A stretch of DNA of 6,871 bases from Betaproteobacteria bacterium. Lineage in GTDB: Bacteria; Pseudomonadota; Gammaproteobacteria; Burkholderiales; Burkholderiaceae_D. Below are positions 1 through 5,482 of this stretch, in pieces. The notes under the pieces were generated by a model. The model had not been told where the DNA came from, did no database searches, and worked only from the letters and a program-made list of their open reading frames with translations. The stretch is from assembly GCA_015655165.1 (NCBI GenBank), contig JAATFN010000008.1, positions 1-6,871 on the forward strand. Reading direction: 5' to 3'. Each line of letters opens with the position of its first letter. Position 1 is the first letter of the stretch. The position numbers were made by a program, and so were the translations under genes.

Positions 1-83
1 TCCGGATATGAAGCGAAGTCCTTTTCAAGCAAGACCTTGTCCAGAATTTTTTTGCGGGAGTGCCGCCATTCAATACTCGACAT
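1..83 (-). CDS. Unrecognised protein, N-terminal fragment, divergent from hmuS
   Basis: An open frame of 27 complete codons reads leftward from an ATG at 83-81 and leaves the window without a stop. It begins MSSIEWRHSRKKILDKV and continues LLEKDFASYP. The stretch is charged, probably helical and soluble, with no signal peptide. An AAAGGAG Shine-Dalgarno-like run lies at 102-96, 12 bases before the ATG, which is slightly far but usable. An in-frame TAG sits just upstream of that run and no other start lies between, so this ATG is the only good choice. I do not recognise the family from 27 residues. The gene is divergent from the heme operon and shares its AT-rich control region, so it could be co-regulated, but that is inference. 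It does not look like the start of a TonB-dependent receptor, which would show a signal peptide. Confidence 0.5.
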   Translation of the reverse strand, partial: MSSIEWRHSRKKILDKVLLEKDFASYP

Positions 84-229
84 CTTTACAGTTGACTCCT
101 TTACCTAGTTTCATGCCCAGCAATATTACTGTTTGTACTGGCATGTTGGGTGATGACGCTTTAACCGACTGTACGCTCCACATAGAACCACCATCGTTCA
201 GGCACTAGACTAACATTAATGGTGATTAC

Positions 230-261
230 ATATTTTGATTATACGTATAAATATTTTGATT
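230..261. repeat. Two 11-bp direct repeats flanking a 12-bp palindrome
   Basis: ATATTTTGATT occurs at 230-240 and again at 251-261, exactly 21 bases apart, or about two helical turns. Between them, overlapping the first copy by two bases, is the perfect palindrome TTATACGTATAA (239-250). The palindrome supplies TATAAT on the minus strand (243-238) and TATAAA on the plus strand (246-251), so it could hold -10 elements for divergent transcription. No good -35 accompanies either one. The arrangement resembles an operator for a dimeric regulator, but the surrounding DNA is so AT-rich that chance similarity is possible. Confidence 0.4.
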
Positions 262-277
262 TTTATTCATTTTTTTG

Positions 278-307
278 TTGTTAATAAGAACCATTGCTAT
301 TTATAAT
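278..307 (+). promoter_or_regulatory. Probable sigma-70 promoter of the heme operon
   Basis: The -35 is TTGTTA (278-283, four of six consensus bases) and the -10 is a perfect TATAAT (302-307), with an 18-base spacer. The A/T-rich stretch just upstream (about 230-277) could act as an UP element. Transcription would begin near 313-315, leaving a leader of roughly 260 nt before hmuS. The first Fur-like site fills the spacer, as expected for an iron-repressed promoter. The region is AT-rich, so TATAAT alone would be weak evidence; the combination with the Fur-like site makes the call reasonable. Confidence 0.55.
283..301. promoter_or_regulatory. Candidate Fur box 1, in the promoter spacer
   Basis: AATAAGAACCATTGCTATT agrees at 14 of 19 positions with AATGAGAATNATTCTCATT, counting the free central N position as a match. 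The left half matches best (AATAAGAA against AATGAGAA). It lies exactly between the -35 and -10 of the candidate promoter, where bound Fur with Fe(II) would block RNA polymerase. Fur control of heme uptake operons is well established; its action at this site is inferred. Confidence 0.5.
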
Positions 308-395
308 TAATCATTTATGATTTTAAAGTCATTCCTATGCAATTGGAAAGTGTACTGCCATACCATAAAGCGCAAGAATACGACAAGTTTATAGT

Positions 396-414
396 GGGGA
401 AAATCATTCTAATT
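396..414. promoter_or_regulatory. Candidate Fur box 2, in the hmuS leader
   Basis: GGGGAAAATCATTCTAATT agrees at 14 of 19 positions with AATGAGAATNATTCTCATT, and its right part is nearly perfect (AATCATTCTAATT). It lies about 113 bases downstream of the first Fur-like site. It abuts a TTGACG (413-418) that could serve as the -35 of a second, weaker promoter, although the hexamer 18 bases beyond (GTTAGA, 437-442) is a poor -10. It could be a second repressor site for one promoter or the operator of a secondary promoter. Confidence 0.45.
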
Positions 415-423
415 GACGGCCTG

Positions 424-436
424 CACTTTAAAAGTG
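424..436. repeat. Short palindrome CACTTTAAAAGTG
   Basis: Six-base arms CACTTT and AAAGTG flank a single central A, ten bases after the second Fur-like site and inside the presumed hmuS leader. The form suits a protein-binding operator better than an RNA hairpin, because the centre is too short for a loop. I do not recognise the cognate regulator, and chance occurrence is possible. Confidence 0.25.
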
Positions 437-485
437 GTTAGACACAACTGTAACACCAGCCTGCAACCTTGACCAGTGTGTTCAC

Positions 486-510
486 GACATCAAGCATGAT
501 TGCTGATGTC
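486..510 (+). promoter_or_regulatory. Hairpin in the hmuS 5' leader
   Basis: GACATCA (486-492) pairs with TGATGTC (504-510). With A493 bulged, GCA (494-496) pairs with TGC (501-503), leaving a TGAT loop, so the stem has ten pairs. No T-run follows, so it is not an intrinsic terminator. GATGT (505-509) could instead pair with ACATC (514-518), giving a weaker alternative that excludes the first. The structure lies 66 bases before the hmuS start and could affect stability or translation of the leader; no known riboswitch is recognised. Confidence 0.4.
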
Positions 511-576
511 GACACATCGCTAGGATGCAATACCCAGACCCAGCCTTCTCTTCGTTACGATTTTTAAGGAGCACTC

Positions 577-1650
577 ATGACCCACCAGTTCCAAGCTATT
601 CGCCAGGCCTTTACTACCATGCGCCAAAACAAAATCCGTCATCGTGATATTGCGCTACAACTTGGCCTCTCAGAAGCCGAGTTGGTTGCAGTACATACCG
701 GCGCTACGATCGATGCAGATACAACGATGCAGGCTATTCGTCTTAACAACGAATGGGCGGCCATCATCGAAGCACTGGAGCCATTAGGTGAAGTCATGGC
801 GTTAACGCGTAACGAATCTTGCGTGCATGAGAAAATCGGCGTATATCGCGATGCAAGCCATAACGGTAATGTGGGTCTGGTACTTGGTGAAATCGATCTG
901 CGTGTATTTTATTCCCAATGGGCATTCGGCTTTGCCGTTAAAGAGCACGGCGAACATGGCGAACAAAATAGCTTGCAGTTTTATAACAAAACTGGCACCG
1001 CAATCCATAAAATTTTTATCAAGGAACAAAGCAACAAAACCGAATACGCGCAATTGGTTGCACGCTTTACCGCCGACAAACAGGAACCCAATATCATCTG
1101 TGTACCTGCAACACCGCCTGCTGCAGAAAAGCCGGACGCCGATATTGATGTCAAAGGATTCCGTCAGGCTTGGGCCGATATGAAAGACACCCACGATTTT
1201 TTCGGTTTATTAAGAAAATTCGGTGTATCACGACTGCAAAGTTTTCGTCTTGCCGAAACACGGTTTGCCCAACGTATTGCCAAAGACAATTTGCCGGCAC
1301 TCTTTGACACTGCAGTCGCGCAAGCAGTCTCCATTATGGTCTTTACCGGCAACCCCGGTATGATCCAGATCCATTCCGGTGTCATCTACAAAACCGCAGT
1401 AATGGGGCCGTGGATCAATGTACTCGATCTGCGTTTCAGTCTTCATTTACGCCAAGATCATATTGATCAGGCATGGTTAATCAAAAAGCCGACTGTCGAT
1501 GGCATTGTTACTTCGATCGAATTATTCGACAAACAAGGTGACACCATTGTCATGCTCTTTGGCGAAAGAAAACCCGGTAAACCGGAATTGCCCCAATGGC
1601 GCGCATTGGTCGATAACATGGTCAAGGAACTTACCCCATGCCCCGTATGA
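577..1650 (+). CDS. hmuS: Hemin-degrading factor, HemS/HmuS/ChuS family
   Basis: This cytoplasmic protein receives imported heme and, in characterised relatives, breaks it down or passes it on so that iron can be used. It has 357 residues, close to the family's usual 340-355, and shows the duplicated HemS domain. The first copy contains NESCVHEKIGVY (79-90) and VGLVLGEIDLRVFY (99-112). The second contains DTHDFFGLLRKFG (204-216), GNPGMIQIHSG (258-268) and GPWINVLDLRFSLHL (277-291). His206 in DTHDFF is in the position of the proximal heme ligand of Yersinia HemS (His196 there), judged from memory of the motif. AAGGAG at 566-571, five bases before the ATG, fixes the start. It is the first gene of the operon, and its last 13 bases overlap hmuT. 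Expression is probably iron-repressed through the upstream Fur-like sites. Whether this member degrades heme oxidatively or only traffics it cannot be read from sequence. Confidence 0.95.
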   Translation: MTHQFQAIRQAFTTMRQNKIRHRDIALQLGLSEAELVAVHTGATIDADTTMQAIRLNNEWAAIIEALEPLGEVMALTRNESCVHEKIGVYRDASHNGNVGLVLGEIDLRVFYSQWAFGFAVKEHGEHGEQNSLQFYNKTGTAIHKIFIKEQSNKTEYAQLVARFTADKQEPNIICVPATPPAAEKPDADIDVKGFRQAWADMKDTHDFFGLLRKFGVSRLQSFRLAETRFAQRIAKDNLPALFDTAVAQAVSIMVFTGNPGMIQIHSGVIYKTAVMGPWINVLDLRFSLHLRQDHIDQAWLIKKPTVDGIVTSIELFDKQGDTIVMLFGERKPGKPELPQWRALVDNMVKELTPCPV

Positions 1651-2552
1651 TGAACGACAAAAATAGCACGATGACTTCACTTAAACGTCGTCAATACATC
1701 AAGCAATGGTGTATTGCCACAACACTGTGTATCACAAGTATGCCATGGGCTTTAGCCGCCGGTAATCAGGAACGTGTCATCACCATCGGCAGTGCAATTA
1801 CCGACATTGCATTTGCGTTAAATGCACAGGATATGATTGTCGCTGTAGATACCACCTCGTTATATCCGGAAGCTGCAACAAAGCTTCCCAACGTCGGCTA
1901 TGCCAGAACATTGTCAGCAGAAGGCATACTCGCTTTAGCCCCGACAAAAATCATTACAACTGAAGAAGCCGGACCGGCATCTGTATTGCGTCAAATCAGC
2001 AATGCAGGTGTACCTGTCATCACATTAAATGCCAAGTACAGCTTTGAAGGTACCATTGGCAGAATCAACGAACTTGGCACCCTGCTTGGTAAAAAAGAAC
2101 AGGCCAAGGCAATTACCACGACGATGCAAGCAGACTGGTCCCGTATCCGTACATCAATCGATCAACGCCGTTCTCCTGCCCCGCGTGTCCTGTTTATTCT
2201 TTCGCACAGCCCCAACCAGATCATGGTAGCAGGTACTGCAACCGGTGCCCAGGCAGTCATTGACTATGCGGGAGGGGCCAATGCAATCACCGGCTTTAAC
2301 GGTTATAAAGCATTGACACCGGAAGCCGTCATCGCAGCGCGTCCGGACATCGTTCTGTTTACCGATCAGGGACTGTCCGCGATTGGTGGCATAGACAATG
2401 CATTAAAACTGCCTGGCCTTTCCCAAACACCGGCCGGACAGCAACACCGTATTATTTCAATGGAAGCGGTGTGGATGCTCGGCTTTGGTACGCGACTGCC
2501 CTCTGCAATCTCGCATCTGGACAATCTCATTACCAAGGCAATGCAACAATGA
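1638..2552 (+). CDS. hmuT: Periplasmic heme-binding protein of ABC importer HmuTUV
   Basis: This is the soluble receptor that captures heme in the periplasm and docks on HmuU, a class III (BtuF/FhuD-like) binding protein. It has 304 residues. The N-terminus is long and basic (LKRRQYIK, 15-22), followed by a modest hydrophobic stretch and an AxA-like cleavage site near MPWALA (35-40), leaving about 264 mature residues. KRRQYIK resembles a twin-arginine motif. Family marks are RVITIGSAITDIAFAL (46-61), NVGYARTLSAEGILAL (85-100) and EAVWMLGFGTRLP near the C-terminus. Tyr88 in VGYARTLSAEG corresponds to the axial heme-ligand tyrosine of ShuT and PhuT. The ATG at 1638 lies inside hmuS and has AAGGAA at 1624-1629 with 8-base spacing. 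ATGs at 1647, 1650 and 1671 are less well placed. The overlap with hmuS suggests coupled translation. Confidence 0.94.
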   Translation: MPRMMNDKNSTMTSLKRRQYIKQWCIATTLCITSMPWALAAGNQERVITIGSAITDIAFALNAQDMIVAVDTTSLYPEAATKLPNVGYARTLSAEGILALAPTKIITTEEAGPASVLRQISNAGVPVITLNAKYSFEGTIGRINELGTLLGKKEQAKAITTTMQADWSRIRTSIDQRRSPAPRVLFILSHSPNQIMVAGTATGAQAVIDYAGGANAITGFNGYKALTPEAVIAARPDIVLFTDQGLSAIGGIDNALKLPGLSQTPAGQQHRIISMEAVWMLGFGTRLPSAISHLDNLITKAMQQ

Positions 2553-3616
2553 ACAAAGCGCTCCCGGTAGCTGTGGCAACAACTAGTATCCATGGATGGA
2601 TGAAACGTCATCCGGCAGCTATCCTGATAACAGCAATCATCCTTAGCGTGTGGGTCGCCATCCAGACTGGAGCGGTACCTGCATCGCTGGACGACTGGAA
2701 AATCATCTTATCCAGTCGAGATCAGCCACTGACTGGCGGTGCTTACGTACTATGGAATCTTCGCTTGCCGCGTATTCTGCTCGCACTGTTAATTGGTGCG
2801 GCACTTGGCTTATCTGGTGCATTGACACAAGGTTTGTTTCGCAATCCCTTGGCTGACCCTGGCCTCTTGGGTGTCTCAAGTGGCGCAGCTTGCATGGCAG
2901 CATTGACTATTGTGATACTCGCTGAAACAGATCTGGGCATTCCGTTCGCATGGCGTTACTGGTTACTGCCTGTCAGTGCCTTCGCTGGTGCGATCGGTAT
3001 CTGTTTAATTCTGGATTATGTTGCCCGCTGGATCACGGCCAACTCGATCACCGGATTATTATTAACAGGTATTGCACTCAATGCAATTGCCGCCGCATTT
3101 ATCGGTTTGTGCACCTATCTGGCAAACGATGAACAATTACGTAATTTGACTTTCTGGACCATGGGTTCCATGGCCGGTGCAAACTGGCTATTGGTCATCA
3201 CACTTGCCCTATTTCTGTTAATCGCTTTATGGCGTGTCATGCATCTGATTCAGTCCATGAATGCACTTGCCCTTGGCGAGGCAACGGCAGCGCATGTCGG
3301 TATCGATGTACGGCATTTACGTACACACATCATCATTTTAGTCGCATTATTAAATGGTTTCGCTGTGGCCTGGTGTGGCATGATCGGCTTCATCGGCTTA
3401 GTCGCACCACATATTATTCGTACCATCGTCGGTCCCGATCAACGTTATGTCGCGCCACTATCCATGCTCGCTGGTGGACTACTGCTTTTGTTGGCAGACA
3501 CGGCCGCCCGCACAATTGTTATCCCCGCAGAGATTCCTGTTGGCATTTTTACAGCACTTCTTGGCGCACCGTTTTTCTTGATGCTGTTAACGACTACCCG
3601 CCATAAAGGAAGTTAA
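2549..3616 (+). CDS. hmuU: Heme ABC transporter permease, FecCD family
   Basis: This inner-membrane permease forms the heme channel as a homodimer with two HmuV subunits. From the ATG at 2549 it has 355 residues, normal for BtuC/FecCD permeases, and hydrophobicity suggests about ten membrane helices starting near residue 22. Family signatures are LRLPRILLALLIGAALGLSG (71-90) leading into QGLFRNPLADPGLLGVSSGA (94-113), then IGFIGLVAPHIIR (279-291) and AEIPVGIFTALLGAPFF (327-343). The loop before the last helices is where the ATPase couples. The frame stays open upstream to an ATG at 2471, but that start lies deep inside hmuT and would add 26 non-family residues. ATG 2549 forms a typical ATGA overlap with the hmuT stop and has AAGG at 2535-2538. 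One base separates it from hmuV. FecCD permeases also carry siderophores and B12; the neighbours point to heme. Confidence 0.95.
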   Translation: MNKALPVAVATTSIHGWMKRHPAAILITAIILSVWVAIQTGAVPASLDDWKIILSSRDQPLTGGAYVLWNLRLPRILLALLIGAALGLSGALTQGLFRNPLADPGLLGVSSGAACMAALTIVILAETDLGIPFAWRYWLLPVSAFAGAIGICLILDYVARWITANSITGLLLTGIALNAIAAAFIGLCTYLANDEQLRNLTFWTMGSMAGANWLLVITLALFLLIALWRVMHLIQSMNALALGEATAAHVGIDVRHLRTHIIILVALLNGFAVAWCGMIGFIGLVAPHIIRTIVGPDQRYVAPLSMLAGGLLLLLADTAARTIVIPAEIPVGIFTALLGAPFFLMLLTTTRHKGS

Positions 3617-3617
3617 T

Positions 3618-4427
3618 GTGATCGCCGAACCATCTTCATCAATACTTTCATTACATGACGTAACAACCCGCGCTGGAACACGTACATTTGGGCCGTTTAA
3701 TTTTTCAGTCAGTGCGGGAGAACAAATTGCCATACTGGGACCTAGTGGCGCTGGAAAATCCACATTATTAAAAGTAATCTCCCGTGAATTACCGGCCACG
3801 AGCGGCGCGTTTTTGTTTATAAACAAAGACATCCATACATGGTCGCTTGTCGAATTGAGCCGTCAACGTGCTGTACTACCGCAATCACATGAGATCGCAT
3901 TCGGTTTACCGGCAGGACTGGTCATTGGCCTTGGTCGTGTTTCCCGCATGCATGACCCGGCATTGCCAAACATCGTCAGGCAAGCCGCAGAACTGGCCTG
4001 TTGCGCCCATTTACTGGATCGGCGGTTTGATACCTTATCCGGTGGAGAAAAAGCACGTGTGCAGCTCGCACGCATATTTGCCCAGTTATGGGATAGTCAA
4101 CATGGCCTGCTATTAATCGATGAGCCCATTGCTTCTTTAGACCCCGGCTTGCAGTTCGACTTGATGGATGCCATCAATACCTTTGCCAAAGAACGTCACC
4201 ATGCTGTATTGGCAGTGTTGCATGATATTAACCATGCATTGGCAAATTTCGAGCGGCTGTTACTGATCAAAAACAGTACATTAATCGACGACATTGCCTG
4301 CGATGCGAACGTCATCCCGCAACTGGAAAAACTGTACGATATTTCACTGGAAACCATCACCGGTAGTGATGGTGCGATTTTTGTAAAACCGGTACGTCGT
4401 AAACCAACCGCCATGGTTGCTGCATAA
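3618..4427 (+). CDS. hmuV: Heme ABC transporter ATP-binding protein
   Basis: This peripheral ATPase drives heme import through HmuU. It has 269 residues, the usual length. Motifs appear in the right order: Walker A GPSGAGKST (41-49), Q-loop Gln89 in VLPQS, signature LSGGE (140-144), Walker B LLLID with catalytic Glu169, D-loop SLD (173-175) and H-loop His202 in VLHDINHAL. All catalytic residues are present. The signature continues KARVQLAR, where many relatives have QQR, which should not affect function. Translation begins at a GTG (3618-3620) supported by AAAGGAAG at 3605-3612, five bases away. The overlapping ATG at 3616 meets TGA at once. The gene starts one base after the hmuU stop. The 101 bases to the next gene contain only a weak AT-rich hairpin, so transcription may continue. 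Confidence 0.95.
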   Translation: MIAEPSSSILSLHDVTTRAGTRTFGPFNFSVSAGEQIAILGPSGAGKSTLLKVISRELPATSGAFLFINKDIHTWSLVELSRQRAVLPQSHEIAFGLPAGLVIGLGRVSRMHDPALPNIVRQAAELACCAHLLDRRFDTLSGGEKARVQLARIFAQLWDSQHGLLLIDEPIASLDPGLQFDLMDAINTFAKERHHAVLAVLHDINHALANFERLLLIKNSTLIDDIACDANVIPQLEKLYDISLETITGSDGAIFVKPVRRKPTAMVAA

Positions 4428-4445
4428 ATACGGCAATAACATTTT

Positions 4446-4466
4446 ATTTCTGTTCTGAATAGAAAT
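4446..4466 (+). repeat. Weak inverted repeat between hmuV and the ChaN-like gene
   Basis: ATTTCTGTT (4446-4454) can pair with AATAGAAAT (4458-4466) across a CTG loop: nine pairs, one of them G-U and only one G-C. No T-run follows and the stem is mostly A-T, so it is unlikely to terminate transcription. It could be an mRNA processing or protein-binding site, or chance. Confidence 0.3.
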
Positions 4467-4528
4467 TCCACAATCCCAGTTAAGCCACATTCCCAAACAA
4501 TTTCTCTTTGAAAGGTCCGTCAAGAAGC

Positions 4529-5362
4529 ATGAATATTTCCCGCATATTACACACGCTGCTCTTTACCATTGGCGTGAGCGTATTAAACGTAGCATATACA
4601 CAAACCGTGGACAATCCTGCGCTACCGCCAACATTTTTATTACTGGGCGAAGTGCACGATAATCCGAATGGTCACCAGCAACGTCTTCAAGATCTGCAAG
4701 CACGCATCGATGCCGGATGGCGCCCTGTAATCGCTATGGAGCAATTTAATCGTGAGCGTAACGCCGCGCTACAAACAGCAATGCAGACATGTGCCGATGC
4801 GCAATGCGTCATCGACCAGACAGGAGGATCACGATGGGAGTGGAAATTCTATCTGCCAGTCATTGAATTGGCCATGAAGTACAAGCTGCAGCTTGTTGCA
4901 GCCAATGTTTCCCGACAGGATGCGACGTTGATTTTACGTCAAGGCTTTACAGCTGCGTTAACCGATCAGGATATACGCACTTTCGGGCTACCTGAATCAA
5001 TTAGCAGTGCCCTGCGCAAAGGTCAGGAACAAGCGATTATCAATGGGCATTGTGGTCATGAACCTGATGCCAACATGTTAGCCGGCCTTGTGAATGCGCA
5101 AATTGCACGCGACTTGTGGATGGCTAACGTGATGATGACACATCAAGATACCGGCGTTGTGCTGTTAGCTGGTAACGGCCATGTCAGAAATGATCTGGGT
5201 GTCGCATATTGGTTGAAGTACAAACACATGGAGAATATACGCTCGGTTGGCTATCTGGAGTCCGGCAATGCCGATGCGGACAAGCCATATGATGTAGTCC
5301 GATTAATCAAACCACATGAACGGGCCGACCCGTGTGCGACATTTAAGATACCGGCCAAATAA
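4529..5362 (+). CDS. ChaN-family (DUF399) secreted protein, probably heme/iron-associated
   Basis: This belongs to the ChaN/DUF399 family, distantly related to erythromycin-esterase-like proteins; Campylobacter ChaN is a heme-binding outer-membrane lipoprotein. Here the protein has 277 residues from ATG 4529. Its N-terminal signal (ISRILHTLLFTIGVSVLNVA, 3-22) has a probable cleavage near residues 23-26. Unlike classical ChaN it has no lipobox cysteine, so it is predicted to be soluble and periplasmic. Conserved blocks are LLLGEVHDN (37-45), AMEQFNRER (69-77), GHCGHEPDANM (173-183) and LLAGNGHVRND (212-222), rich in His, Asp and Glu suited to metal or heme binding. The frame opens at a TTG (4508), but that has no Shine-Dalgarno and would add a polar lead. 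GAAAGG and AAGAAG lie just before ATG 4529. It follows hmuV on the same strand with no terminator between, so a role in heme handling is likely but inferred. Confidence 0.85.
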   Translation: MNISRILHTLLFTIGVSVLNVAYTQTVDNPALPPTFLLLGEVHDNPNGHQQRLQDLQARIDAGWRPVIAMEQFNRERNAALQTAMQTCADAQCVIDQTGGSRWEWKFYLPVIELAMKYKLQLVAANVSRQDATLILRQGFTAALTDQDIRTFGLPESISSALRKGQEQAIINGHCGHEPDANMLAGLVNAQIARDLWMANVMMTHQDTGVVLLAGNGHVRNDLGVAYWLKYKHMENIRSVGYLESGNADADKPYDVVRLIKPHERADPCATFKIPAK

Positions 5363-5397
5363 CAAAATGCCCATCAAACAACTTGATGGGCATTTTG
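5363..5397. terminator. Rho-independent terminator, probably bidirectional
   Basis: CAAAATGCCCATCAA (5363-5377) and TTGATGGGCATTTTG (5383-5397) are perfect 15-base inverted arms around the five-base loop ACAAC. The stem has a GC-containing core with A-run and T-run flanks, so both strands have a T-tract. It begins directly after the stop codon of the ChaN-like gene and ends the plus-strand heme operon. Read on the minus strand it lies 86 bases beyond the phosphate transporter stop and can serve that convergent transcript too. Confidence 0.92.
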
Positions 5398-5482
5398 ACA
5401 TGACGTTATTAACGGTGTATGTGAATCAATCCAGCACTTCACAGACCGCTTTTATTGTATTGGTTACTACAGTCCCACTCCA

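Noticed and set aside
70..183. Minus-strand 37-codon frame (MWSVQSVKASSPNMPVQ...) overlapping the start of the divergent gene by 14 bases
   Set aside because: It has no clear ribosome site and no recognisable family. A leader peptide is possible, but nothing beyond the overlap supports it.
8..208. Plus-strand 66-codon open frame at the left edge
   Set aside because: The composition is unlike a real protein, there is no ribosome site, and it opposes the better supported minus-strand start at 83.
802..1194. 130-codon minus-strand and 118-codon plus-strand frames inside hmuS
   Set aside because: Both lie wholly within the well-supported HemS-family frame and show no motifs or ribosome sites, so they are shadows.
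2471..2548. Upstream in-frame ATG for hmuU
   Set aside because: It would add 26 residues from inside hmuT that do not belong to the family. ATG 2549 with the ATGA overlap is better.
4446..4466. Inverted repeat as a terminator after hmuV
   Set aside because: The stem is almost all A-T with a G-U pair and no T-run follows.
4508..4528. TTG start for the ChaN-like gene
   Set aside because: There is no Shine-Dalgarno before it, and purine-rich AAAGG and AAGAAG lie just before ATG 4529, which gives a normal signal peptide.
5420..5443. TGTGAA/TTCACA inverted repeat downstream of pit
   Set aside because: Arms of only six bases with a 12-base loop and no T-tract; the perfect hairpin at 5363-5397 is the credible terminator.
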